A DNA stretch of 10,416 nucleotides from an uncultured Acidobacteriota bacterium (GCA_937880585.1 CALFMR010000510.1:1-10416); one strand, 5' to 3'; positions 1 to 7,160 are shown, counted from the first letter of the stretch. Translations and numbers: made by a program. Notes: generated by a model from the letters alone, not told the origin.

Positions 1-239
1 AGAAGCACCCGATCGCCGAAGCCTTTATCGAAAGCGCAATGGCGATGGGCTTTCCGCGCAACGACGATTTCAACGGCGCGGCGCAGGACGGCGTCGGCTA
101 TCACCAGACGACGACGCGCAACGGCCGGCGCTGCTCGACCGCGGTCGGCTAGCTCAACCCGGCGCGGCGGCGCGGCAACCTGGCGGTGGTCACCAACGCG
201 CGGGCGGAAAAGATCGGCGTAGACGGCAGGCGCGCGGTC
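1..239 (+). pseudogene. GMC-family FAD oxidoreductase (choline-dehydrogenase-like), broken and truncated fragment
   Basis: Read from base 3, this stretch encodes 49 residues and then a TAG at 150-152. Beyond the stop the same frame continues as L-N-P-A-R-R-R-G-N-L and G-R-R-A-V. The pieces match a conserved mid-protein block of GMC oxidoreductases: F-P-R-N-D-D-F-N-G, then G-V-G-Y-H-Q, then R-N-G-R-R-C-S-T-A-V-G, then a position normally Tyr-Leu. The TAG sits exactly at that tyrosine, so a TAC or TAT to TAG nonsense change is the simplest reading. Family similarity ends near base 239, where antiporter sequence begins in the same frame. The family oxidises alcohols with FAD; this copy cannot make a whole enzyme. 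The gene's start is outside the window. The identification is from motif recall and is strong; the exact right edge is uncertain by about 15 bases. Confidence 0.8.
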
Positions 240-2498
240 GCTGCGGCGCTGACAGCCACATTGCTCGTGGCCGCGTCGCCGGCCGTGACGGTCGCCATTA
301 TCGCGGAGAGCCGCGCGCGCGGCCCGCTCGCCGATCGATCGATGGAGATCGCGGTCCTGATGCAGGTCGTCTCGCTCGTGCTCCTCGCGGGCTGGCAGGC
401 GATTGCCGCGTTCGTGTTCGAGGGGTCGGCGTTTCGCTCAGCGGACGCCCTGGTCGGCGTGGCATGGACGATTCTCGGGTCGGTCGCCTTCGGCACGGCG
501 ATGGGCGCGCTGCTGACGCTCTATCTGCGCTACGTCGGCCGCGAGCTCACGATTGTCCTCTTGACGCTCTGCGCGATTCTGACGGCGTTCACCGCGCCGT
601 TCGGTCTCGAGCCGTTTCTCGCGGGCCTCGCGGCCGGGCTCGTCGTCCAGAACGTCCTGCCCGAAGTCGGCACGGTGCTCCACGACGCGATGGAGCACGC
701 CGCGATGCCGGTGCTCGTGCTGTTCTTCGCCGCGCTCGGCGCGTCGATGCACGTCGAGGCCGTGGCGACGATCGGAATTTTCGCCGTCGGGCTGACGGCG
801 CTGTTCGCCGGCTTCCTGCGCGTCGGCGTGTCGGTTGGCGCGCGCGTGACTGGCGACACGACTCCGGTCGTGCGCTCGCTCCTCTGGCGCGCCCTCCTGC
901 CGACGGCGGGGACGACGGTCGGATGGGCAGCCGTGGCGATTGCGCTGCCGGACTGGGGATCGCGCCTGCAGGCGGCGGTCGTCGCCGTGGTGGCGATCAC
1001 GCAGCTCGTCGGACCGATTGTCTTCCGCGCGGCGCTGGCGCAGGCGGGTGAAATCGGCCGTTCCGACGGAACGCTCATCGTCGTGTCGAACCGCGAGCCG
1101 TGGGTCCACGAGCGCGCGGAGGACGGATCGATTCAGGCCAAGCCTACGCCCGGCGGCGTGTCGGTCGCGCTCGATGCGCTCATGCGCGAGCGCGGCGGCG
1201 TGTGGATCGCGCACGGCGCGGGCAGCGCCGATCGCGACGTCGTCGACGAAAACCAGTCGGTCGAAGTGCCGCCCGACGCACCGGCCTATCGGCTCCGGCG
1301 GCTGTGGCTCACACCGTACCAGGAAGAGCACTATTACGCCGGCTTCGCGAACAGCGCGCTGTGGCCGTTGTGTCATCAGGCGCACGTCCGGCCCGTGTTC
1401 AATGACGAGGATTGGGCGGCCTATCAACAGGTGAACCGGCTGTTCGCCGAAGCGGCCGCCACCGAGGCGCAGCCGAGCTCGTCGGTGTTCCTCAACGACT
1501 ATCACCTCGCGCTCGTCGCCAAAGATCTCCGCGCGCGCCGGCAGCTTCGGACCGCGCTCTTCTGGCACATCCCCTGGCCGGACGTCGATCGGCTGCGCAT
1601 CTGTCCGTGGCGGCGCGAGCTGCTCGAGGGGATGCTGAGCAACGACCTCGTCGCGTTTCAGGTGCCGCGCGATCAACGCAACTTCCTCGCGGCGGTCGCT
1701 GACGAGATCGGCGCGTCGGTCTCCGGCGATGTCGTCTACTTCGGCGATCGTCCGGTCCGCGTCGTCGCGATTCCCATCGGCGCCGACTTCGATCGCATCA
1801 GCACGATCCTGGCCGAGCCGACGCTGCCGGCCGAGATGCAGACGCTCGCCGACTCGCTCGGGCTCTCGGATCACATCGTCGGCGTCGGCGTCGATCGGCT
1901 CGACTACACGAAGGGCATTCCCGAGCGCGTCGCCGCCATCGCGCGCGTGCTGCGCGAGCGGCCGCAGCTCGTCGGCCGGTTCACGTTCCTGCAGATCGGC
2001 GTGCCGTCGCGATCGGACGTGCCGGGCTACGCCGAGATCCAGGCGGAGATCGAAGGACAGATCGCGCGCGTGAACCAGGAGTTCGGCCGGCGTGGACGCG
2101 CGTGTCCGATCATCTATCTCAAGGAGACGTTCCAGCTTCCGCAGCTCGTCGCGCTCTATCGCATTGCGGATTTCTGCGTCGTCTCGTCGCTCCACGACGG
2201 CATGAACCTCGTCGCCAAGGAGTTCGTCGCCGCGCGCGACGATCACCAGGGCGTGCTGATCCTGAGCGAGCTGGCGGGCGCAGCCGAAGAGCTGTCCGAG
2301 GCGCTCATCATCAACCCCTACGACGAACGCGGCTTCGCGGCAGCGATCGAACGCGCGATCGAGATGCCGCGCTGGGAACAGCGGCGGCGCATGCAGGCGC
2401 TCCGGCGGCGCGTAGCCGGGCGCGACGTCCTCGCCTGGGCGTCCGATATCCTCGATCGGCTCGAACGGCGGAAAGGCACGGGGTTCCTCTCTGGGTAG
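186..2498 (+). CDS. otsA: Partial CPA2/Kef-type antiporter domain fused to GT20 trehalose-6-phosphate synthase
   Basis: From GTG 186 this is 770 residues. Residues 1-18 are leftover GMC-oxidoreductase sequence. Residues 20-290 hold about nine hydrophobic segments resembling the C-terminal part of CPA2 cation:proton antiporters (S-P-A-V-T-V near 31-36, R-G-P-L-A-D at 45-50, F-L-A-G-L near 144, closing G-P-I-V-F). The first few helices of the family are missing, and the usual Asp-Asp after R-G-P-L-x-D is replaced by Met-Gln (59-60). Residues 296-770 are a full-length GT20 domain with every active-site residue I can map from E. coli OtsA: R303, G323-G324, W340, Y384, W393, D438, H461, R571, K576, D671, E679. 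GT20 joins UDP-glucose and glucose-6-phosphate to give trehalose-6-phosphate; the otsB neighbour supports this product, though glucosylglycerol-phosphate synthase is a related alternative. The start is uncertain: no clear ribosome site precedes 186, and ATG 342 is the first ATG in frame. Confidence 0.85.
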   Translation: MVTNARAEKIGVDGRRAVAAALTATLLVAASPAVTVAIIAESRARGPLADRSMEIAVLMQVVSLVLLAGWQAIAAFVFEGSAFRSADALVGVAWTILGSVAFGTAMGALLTLYLRYVGRELTIVLLTLCAILTAFTAPFGLEPFLAGLAAGLVVQNVLPEVGTVLHDAMEHAAMPVLVLFFAALGASMHVEAVATIGIFAVGLTALFAGFLRVGVSVGARVTGDTTPVVRSLLWRALLPTAGTTVGWAAVAIALPDWGSRLQAAVVAVVAITQLVGPIVFRAALAQAGEIGRSDGTLIVVSNREPWVHERAEDGSIQAKPTPGGVSVALDALMRERGGVWIAHGAGSADRDVVDENQSVEVPPDAPAYRLRRLWLTPYQEEHYYAGFANSALWPLCHQAHVRPVFNDEDWAAYQQVNRLFAEAAATEAQPSSSVFLNDYHLALVAKDLRARRQLRTALFWHIPWPDVDRLRICPWRRELLEGMLSNDLVAFQVPRDQRNFLAAVADEIGASVSGDVVYFGDRPVRVVAIPIGADFDRISTILAEPTLPAEMQTLADSLGLSDHIVGVGVDRLDYTKGIPERVAAIARVLRERPQLVGRFTFLQIGVPSRSDVPGYAEIQAEIEGQIARVNQEFGRRGRACPIIYLKETFQLPQLVALYRIADFCVVSSLHDGMNLVAKEFVAARDDHQGVLILSELAGAAEELSEALIINPYDERGFAAAIERAIEMPRWEQRRRMQALRRRVAGRDVLAWASDILDRLERRKGTGFLSG

Positions 2499-2583
2499 GC
2501 AGCACGAGCGCAACAGCGCGACATACGACACGTCCGACCGCGTCGCGACCGCCATCGAAGCGCGGACCGCGGGTCGTCACCTG

Positions 2584-3333
2584 TTGTTGTTGACGGACTT
2601 CGACGGCACGCTCGCCGACCTCACGCCGACGCCGGAAGAGGCGTTCGTCACCGACGCCGTGGCCGCTGGCATCACGGCGATTGCCCGGCAGCCGACCGTG
2701 ACGTTCGGCGTCGTGAGCGGCAGAAGGATGGCGGACGTCGCCGCGCGCGTGGGGCCGGCCGCGGCCTTCGTCGCGGGGCTACACGGCCTCGAGATCGAAG
2801 GGCCGGATTGCGCCTTTCATCACTACGCGCTCGACAGCGTCGCCCAGGTCATCGATCGCCTCGCGCGGACCGCCGCGCGCGAGCTCGCCTGGTGCCCGGG
2901 CGTGTACCTCGAGAACAAGACGTACGCGCTCACCTGTCACGTGCGCCTCGCGCCGCCCGACCTGGCTGACCGTGCGTTGGAAGAGTTCGAGGCGCTGGCC
3001 GAGCCGCAGCTCGAAGCACGCGTCCTGAAGTCGATGACGGGCGCCAAGGCGCTCGAGCTCTTGCCGGACGTCGACTGGCACAAGGGGCGCGCGGCCGAAT
3101 GGATCAAGGCACGCGTCGAAACCCGGCTCGGGGAAGCGGTATCGATTCTCTATCTCGGCGATGACCGGACCGATGAGGATGCATTCGACACGCTCGGCGA
3201 GTCGGATACCGTCGTCGGCGTGGGGCCGCGGCCGCACACGCATCTCATCGACTTCCGCCTGGCCGGCCCTGCCTCGGTCGGCCGCCTGTTCGCGCGTCTG
3301 GCCGTCCTGCGTCAGCCGCTGCCAGGCGATTGA
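2584..3333 (+). CDS. otsB: Trehalose-6-phosphate phosphatase
   Basis: This HAD-superfamily phosphatase releases phosphate from trehalose-6-phosphate, finishing the OtsA-OtsB route in the cytoplasm. From TTG 2584 it is 249 residues. HAD motif I, D-F-D-G-T-L (nucleophile D5, acid D7), lies almost at the N-terminus; motif II is V-V-S-G-R (S45), motif III the H-K-G lysine (K168), and motif IV G-D-D-R-T-D-E-D (192-199). F-V-A-G-L-H-G-L-E is also typical of OtsB. The start is doubtful. The same frame is open back to 2416, and codons from about 2497 are strongly G/C-ending and read like a normal OtsB N-terminus (A-I-E-A-R-T-A-G-R-H-L-L-L-L), yet contain no ATG, GTG or TTG. Either translation begins at a rare codon such as CTG 2491, or it continues from the upstream gene by a +1 shift. 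The function is clear; the 5' end is not. Confidence 0.9.
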   Translation: MLLTDFDGTLADLTPTPEEAFVTDAVAAGITAIARQPTVTFGVVSGRRMADVAARVGPAAAFVAGLHGLEIEGPDCAFHHYALDSVAQVIDRLARTAARELAWCPGVYLENKTYALTCHVRLAPPDLADRALEEFEALAEPQLEARVLKSMTGAKALELLPDVDWHKGRAAEWIKARVETRLGEAVSILYLGDDRTDEDAFDTLGESDTVVGVGPRPHTHLIDFRLAGPASVGRLFARLAVLRQPLPGD

Positions 3334-3361
3334 TCCGGGTCGATATGCGAGACTATCCGGG

Positions 3362-4204
3362 ATGAAAATTACCGTTGCTCACAGTCCGGATTCCGACGAC
3401 GCGTTCATGTTCTACGGGCTGGCGTCGGGCGCCATCGGCGCCGGCGACATCGAGGTCGCGCAGGTGCTGGCCGACATCGAAACGCTCAACCGCGCCGCGT
3501 TCGAGGGGCGCTACGAAGTCACGGCCGTCTCCTTTCACGCCTACGCGCACTTGCTGGATCGCTACGCGCTTCTGCCGCACGGCGCGAGCATGGGCGATCA
3601 GTACGGTCCGATCCTCGTCGCGCGCGAGCCGCATCCCGCGAAGGGCAATGCCCCCGTCCGTCTCGCGGATCTCAAGATCGCAATTCCCGGCGAGCTGACG
3701 TCCGCGTTTCTCACGCTTCGTCTTTACGATCCCGTGTTCAAGTACGAGGTCGTGCCGTTCGACGAGATCGGCCAGGCCGTGCTCGACGGCAAGGTCGACG
3801 CTGGCCTGCTGATTCACGAAGGCCAGATCACGTATGAGGCCGACGGCCTGCACAAGATCGTCGACCTGGGTGAGTGGTGGTTCGAGCGGACGGGCGGCCT
3901 TCCGCTCCCGCTCGGTGGCAACGTCATCCGCCGCGATCTCGGTCCCGAGACGATCAGCCGTGTGTCGACGATGCTGCACGACAGCATTGCGCACGCCTTG
4001 TCGCATCGTCCCGAGGCGGTCGCCTACGCGCAGCAGTATGGCCGTGGTCTGCCGGCTGACGACACCGATCGTTTCGTCGGGATGTACGTGAACCAGCTCA
4101 CGCTCGACTACGGCGACCGCGGCCGCGCGGCTCTCGCGCGCTTCTTCGGCGAGGCCTACGAGAAGCAGCTCATCCCGCGGCCGGTACCGGTCGAGTTCGT
4201 CTAG
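3362..4204 (+). CDS. mqnD: 1,4-dihydroxy-6-naphthoate synthase (futalosine pathway)
   Basis: MqnD converts cyclic dehypoxanthine futalosine to 1,4-dihydroxy-6-naphthoate, a late step in the futalosine route to menaquinone. The 280-residue product has the family's fold markers, which resemble periplasmic binding proteins without a signal peptide: N-terminal H-S-P-D-S-D-D-A-F-M-F-Y (7-18), D-I-E-T-L-N near 38-43, I-P-G-E-L-T-S-A-F-L-T-L (108-119), and A-G-L-L-I-H-E (147-153). His152 in the last motif matches the histidine proposed as the active-site base in the Thermus enzyme. The ending L-P-L-P-L-G-G and the C-terminal helices also fit MqnD rather than its relative MqnA. ATG 3362 aligns with the family N-terminus. 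It starts 28 bases after otsB, so it probably shares that transcript, and ends 54 bases from the convergent importer operon. Confidence 0.9.
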   Translation: MKITVAHSPDSDDAFMFYGLASGAIGAGDIEVAQVLADIETLNRAAFEGRYEVTAVSFHAYAHLLDRYALLPHGASMGDQYGPILVAREPHPAKGNAPVRLADLKIAIPGELTSAFLTLRLYDPVFKYEVVPFDEIGQAVLDGKVDAGLLIHEGQITYEADGLHKIVDLGEWWFERTGGLPLPLGGNVIRRDLGPETISRVSTMLHDSIAHALSHRPEAVAYAQQYGRGLPADDTDRFVGMYVNQLTLDYGDRGRAALARFFGEAYEKQLIPRPVPVEFV

Positions 4205-4222
4205 ACACCACGACAGTCGCAG

Positions 4223-4234
4223 GAGACGCGTCTC
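4223..4234. repeat. 12-base perfect palindrome in the convergent spacer
   Basis: The sequence GAGACGCGTCTC is a perfect palindrome between the converging ends of mqnD (stop at 4204) and the importer binding-protein gene (stop at 4259). As RNA it could form only a 4-base stem with a CGCG loop. No T-run follows on either strand, so it is at best a weak element and not a clear intrinsic terminator. Nothing else in this 54-base spacer stands out. Confidence 0.35.
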
Positions 4235-4258
4235 GGGGCCGGGAGGCCGACTTGCCGT

Positions 4259-5206
4259 CTATCGCGTTTCTGATCGGTTCGGCGTGAACGCGTCCGGATG
4301 CAGGACGCGCGCAAACCGTTCGGCGATGTCGGCGACGCGCGGGCCGGGGATGGACAGGCTGTCGTCGGCAAGCAGATAGACGCGGCCGGTCCGCACGGCG
4401 GGCAGCGCGGGCAGCGCGTCCCACACGTGTCGCTCTTGCGCGAGGCGGGTGGGCGTCCAGCCCTCGGACGTGTGAATCTCGATGACGACGTCCGGCCGGC
4501 GCGCGAGCAGCATCTCGGTCGAGACCTGCAGGCTCTCGCGCCGGACGTCACCGAACACGTCATCGCCGCCCGCCAGCTCCAACAGGTCATGGAGGAAGCC
4601 CACGCCGGCACTCGCATACAGACCGCGAAGCGAGCCGCTCTCCCGGCCGAAAATCAGCGCCGTGCGGGGGCGCGGCCGTCCCTTCACGGCCTGTCGCACG
4701 CGACCGAGATCGGCCTCGATGCGCGCGGCGAGCCGTTCGGCATCCGCGCGACGTCCCAGCCGTTCGCCCAGTCGGCGGACTGTCGCCGTGACGTTGTCCA
4801 ACCCGCCGTTCCGGTATGAGAACGACGCGATGTGCGCGGCATCGAGGCGGCGGACAAGATCCTCCTGAGAGCCGTAGGCGATGACCAAGTCGGGATGAAG
4901 CGTGAGAATGCGCTCGAAGTCGGGATCGACGAGCGCGCCGAGTCGCGGGCGCGTCGCGACATCGGGTGGAAAGTGGTCGTAGCTCGAGACACCGACGACG
5001 ATCGACCCGGCGCCCATCGCGAAGATCATCTCCGTGACCGACGGCACGAGGCTGATGACGCGCGCCGGTCGAGTCCCGACTTGCGCGAGCGTGCGCGGCG
5101 CACTGAGCGTCATCGCCGCGAGGAGAATGGCGGCGACGCGTGCGAGCAGTCGCAGTGGCTGTGAGCGGATCGCTGACGCTCCGCCCCGATGGCTGGTCGC
5201 GCTCAT
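4259..5206 (-). CDS. ABC importer substrate-binding protein, BtuF/FepB-like (cobalamin or Fe-chelate)
   Basis: The 315-residue product begins with an N-terminal signal: a basic stretch, a hydrophobic core at about 23-35 (L-A-A-I-L-L-A-A-M-like) and a likely signal-peptidase I site after A-L-A-Q near 38-42. I see no lipobox cysteine, so it is probably periplasmic and soluble rather than a lipoprotein. The mature protein opens with R-V-I-S-L-V-P-S-V-T-E-M (49-60) and has L-H-P-D-L-V-I-A-Y (103-111), both typical of the helical-backbone metal-receptor group that binds vitamin B12, haem or siderophores. The start ATG overlaps the permease stop as ATGA (5203-5206), and a GAGGAG ribosome site lies just upstream. 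It is the last gene of a three-gene operon. The ligand cannot be set from sequence alone; B12 is favoured because of BtuF-like features, without certainty. Confidence 0.85.
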   Translation of the reverse strand: MSATSHRGGASAIRSQPLRLLARVAAILLAAMTLSAPRTLAQVGTRPARVISLVPSVTEMIFAMGAGSIVVGVSSYDHFPPDVATRPRLGALVDPDFERILTLHPDLVIAYGSQEDLVRRLDAAHIASFSYRNGGLDNVTATVRRLGERLGRRADAERLAARIEADLGRVRQAVKGRPRPRTALIFGRESGSLRGLYASAGVGFLHDLLELAGGDDVFGDVRRESLQVSTEMLLARRPDVVIEIHTSEGWTPTRLAQERHVWDALPALPAVRTGRVYLLADDSLSIPGPRVADIAERFARVLHPDAFTPNRSETR

Positions 5207-6204
5207 CGTCTCCTCAGCAGCAGCCACAGAAAAAATGGTCCGCCGGCCAGCGCCGTGATGATGCCGACCGGCAGGTCGAGAGGCGCCGCCACCGTGCGCG
5301 CGACGACGTCGCAGGCGACGAGGAACGCCGCGCCGAAACATGCCGATGCCGGCAGCACGAGCCGGTGATCGGCGCCGACGACGAGCCGGACGAGATGCGG
5401 CACGATGATGCCGACAAAGCCGATTGGGCCGCCGATCGACACCGCCCCGGCCGTGGCGAGCGACCCGCTGAAGAATGCCACGCGCTGTGCTCGCGCCACG
5501 TTCAACCCGCGCGCGCCCGCGGCTTCGGCACCGAGACTCAAGAGATTGAGCGGCCGCGCCAGCCAGGCGAACGCGACGAACGCGATGACGAGCAGCGGGA
5601 GCGCCGTCACGATCGACGAGTAGCCGACGACGTCGAGGTCGCCCATGAGCCAGCGCAGCGCGCGATAGGTCTCGGCGAAGTCGCTCAAGTACTGCACGAG
5701 CAGGATGAGCGCCCAGAAGAACGCATTTAGCGTCACACCCGACAACAGAAGGACGGTCGTCGACAGGCCGCGATGCCGCGCGTTGGCGAGCGCGTAGACA
5801 ACGAGCACCGCCAGGCCTGCACCGGCCAGGCCAGCCGTGGCCACGCCGCCCGTCGGCAGCATGGCACCGAACGTGATCGCGACCATCGCGCCGAGCGACG
5901 CGCCGGCCGAGATGCCGAGCGTGTACGGCTCGGCAAGCGGGTTGCGCAGCAGGCCCTGGAACACCGCGCCGGCCGCGGCGAGCGTGCCGCCGACGAGCGC
6001 CGCCGCGAGCGCGCGCGGCAGCCGCGCGAGGAAGAAGATCTGCGCGTCGATGTTGTCCGCGAACGGCACGCGGCGGCTGAAGACCGCGCCGAAGGAGATG
6101 TCCGTGGATCCGATGAACGGCGCGAACACGATGGCCGCCACCATGAGCGCGAAGCACAGCAGCACGACGGGGATGCCGCGCGTGAGCGGGGAGCGAGCGG
6201 TCAC
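5203..6204 (-). CDS. ABC importer permease, FecCD/BtuC family
   Basis: This 333-residue inner-membrane protein has about ten hydrophobic segments, the usual number for FecCD/BtuC permeases. Family signatures are plain: R-L-P-R-A-L-A-A near residue 61, G-A-V-F-Q-G-L-L-R-N-P-L-A-E-P followed by L-G-I-S-A-G-A, then G-G-P-I-G-F-V-G-I-I-V-P-H-L-V-R in the C-terminal third, which includes the cytoplasmic ATPase-coupling region, and a final L-P-V-G-I-I-T-A-L-A-G-G-P-F-F. It would act as a dimer with two copies of the ATPase to pass B12 or chelated iron inward. The GTG start overlaps the ATPase stop as GTGA (6201-6204), and its own stop overlaps the binding-protein start, so the three genes should be translationally coupled. 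No strong ribosome site precedes the GTG, which fits coupling. Confidence 0.9.
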   Translation of the reverse strand: MTARSPLTRGIPVVLLCFALMVAAIVFAPFIGSTDISFGAVFSRRVPFADNIDAQIFFLARLPRALAAALVGGTLAAAGAVFQGLLRNPLAEPYTLGISAGASLGAMVAITFGAMLPTGGVATAGLAGAGLAVLVVYALANARHRGLSTTVLLLSGVTLNAFFWALILLVQYLSDFAETYRALRWLMGDLDVVGYSSIVTALPLLVIAFVAFAWLARPLNLLSLGAEAAGARGLNVARAQRVAFFSGSLATAGAVSIGGPIGFVGIIVPHLVRLVVGADHRLVLPASACFGAAFLVACDVVARTVAAPLDLPVGIITALAGGPFFLWLLLRRR

Positions 6205-6998
6205 GCGAGGAGCGGGGCGACAACGCCCGCCTCGATGTCGTAGAGCGTGCTGACGAGCGAGGGCGTCAGCGTCTCGGCCGGAGTGCCCTGGGCGAGCACG
6301 CGGCCGCGCGAGAGCAACACGACGTGTTGGCAGACCGATGCGGCGAAGCGCAGATCGTGCGTCGACAGAAGGACCGTCATTCCCCGCGTGCGATTGAGCC
6401 GCGTGAGCAGGGCGGCGACTTCGAGCTGGTACTTCAGATCGAGCGACGCCGTCGGTTCGTCGAGGACGAGTAACCCGCGCGGCGCCGCGTTGGCCGTCGT
6501 CCCACGCATGTCGAGCTGAGCCAGGGCGGAAGCGATGATCACGCGCTGCTTCTCGCCGCCGCTGAGCGTGGGGAACGCCCGGTCGGCCAGATGTCTCGAT
6601 CCGGTGGCGTCGAGCGCGCGTCCTGCCGACGCTAGGTCGTCGGGGCCTTCGATCTCGAACGCACCGAGCTTCGAGTAGCGTCCCATGAGGACGATCTCGA
6701 GCACGGTGTAATCGAACGCGAGATGTGTCTCCTGCGGCACGACCGCGACGTGATCGGCGAGCGCGCGACGGGACATTGACGCGAGGTCGCGGCCGTCGAA
6801 CAGGATGCGCCCCGCCGTGGGCCCGAGCGCGCCCGACAGCAGTTTCAGCAGCGTGGTCTTGCCGGAGCCATTCGGGCCCAGGATGCCGACGATCGAGCCC
6901 GCGTCGACGTGAAGCGACACGCCGTCGACCACGAGCGGCGGCGCCGAACGGCGGCCCGTGCGATAGGCGAACTCGAGATCAACCGCGTCCAAGAGCAC
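6201..6998 (-). CDS. ABC importer ATPase, BtuD/FecE-like
   Basis: The 265-residue cytoplasmic ATPase has the full set of ABC motifs: Walker A G-P-N-G-S-G-K-T-T (41-49), Q-loop glutamine 89, signature L-S-G-G-E-K-Q-R (145-152), Walker B L-L-V-L-D-E-P (176-182), D-loop S-L-D, and switch histidine 214. A short insertion of about 13 residues (D-M-R-G-T-T-A-N-A-A-P-R-G) lies just before Walker B. I chose GTG 6998 because GGAG lies 9 bases upstream and the resulting M-L-L-D-A-V-D-L-E-F fits family N-termini; an earlier GTG at 7025 would add nine residues. It is the first gene of the minus-strand operon and is overlapped by 4 bases by the permease. The sequence suits metal-chelate/B12 importers; the substrate is not resolved. 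Confidence 0.9.
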   Translation of the reverse strand: MLLDAVDLEFAYRTGRRSAPPLVVDGVSLHVDAGSIVGILGPNGSGKTTLLKLLSGALGPTAGRILFDGRDLASMSRRALADHVAVVPQETHLAFDYTVLEIVLMGRYSKLGAFEIEGPDDLASAGRALDATGSRHLADRAFPTLSGGEKQRVIIASALAQLDMRGTTANAAPRGLLVLDEPTASLDLKYQLEVAALLTRLNRTRGMTVLLSTHDLRFAASVCQHVVLLSRGRVLAQGTPAETLTPSLVSTLYDIEAGVVAPLLA

Positions 6999-7007
6999 GA
7001 CGATGGA

Positions 7008-7011
7008 CTCC
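7008..7011 (-). promoter_or_regulatory. Ribosome binding site supporting GTG 6998
   Basis: On the minus strand this reads GGAG, with 9 bases before GTG 6998. The alternative upstream GTG at 7025 has no comparable site, so this decides the start of the importer ATPase. Confidence 0.55.
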
Positions 7012-7123
7012 AAACGGGACCGCACGTGCAGGATCGCACGGCATCGTGACGAGGGGAATCGCCGGTCTGAGCGTCAAGGGAGGACACCGCAGGGCCGCAG
7101 AGGACGCGCACGCACGGCCGCCG

Positions 7124-7143
7124 ACCGCCGGACGGACGGCGGT
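7124..7143 (-). other. GC-rich hairpin in the leader of the importer operon
   Basis: A perfect 7-base inverted repeat (ACCGCCG and CGGCGGT on the plus strand) surrounds a 6-base loop, with further partial pairing outside it. If the importer promoter at 7155-7160 is used, this lies at the start of that transcript's leader. No T-run follows, so it is not a clear terminator. I found no B12-box (GCCACTG-type) sequence on the minus strand between here and the gene, so a classical cobalamin riboswitch is not supported. Confidence 0.4.
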
Positions 7144-7154
7144 TGTCGGGTCGG

Positions 7155-7160
7155 AGTATA
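7155..7160 (-). promoter_or_regulatory. Candidate extended -10 promoter for the importer operon
   Basis: On the minus strand this reads TATACT preceded by TGC, an extended -10 form of the sigma-70 type. No good -35 hexamer is visible at 16-18 bases, which is tolerable for extended -10 promoters. It would give a leader of about 150 bases before the ATPase gene. The divergent spacer (6999-7232) must also serve yjbQ on the other strand; I could not pick a convincing plus-strand promoter there. Confidence 0.45.

Noticed and set aside
150..152. Recoded TAG (suppressed stop) allowing one giant GMC-antiporter-OtsA protein
   Set aside because: TAG ends other genes in the window (OtsA, mqnD, yjbQ, nadA), and the GMC part is truncated beyond the TAG anyway, so a nonsense change in a remnant is simpler.
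438..2555. Long open frame on the minus strand, antisense to the antiporter-OtsA gene
   Set aside because: The product is rich in Arg, Asp and His in low-complexity runs and has no recognisable domain. The plus-strand frame holds a full GT20 active site. Long antisense frames are expected where third codon positions are strongly G/C.
3161..3361. Upstream extension of mqnD into otsB
   Set aside because: The sequence overlaps otsB and is not MqnD-like; ATG 3362 matches the family N-terminus.
5207..6223. In-frame extension of the binding-protein gene through the permease
   Set aside because: The extension is Arg/Ala-rich shadow sequence of the permease. The signal peptide and ATGA overlap place the real start at 5206.
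6999..7160. Cobalamin riboswitch ahead of the importer operon
   Set aside because: No B12-box-type sequence was found on the minus strand; only a simple GC hairpin is visible.
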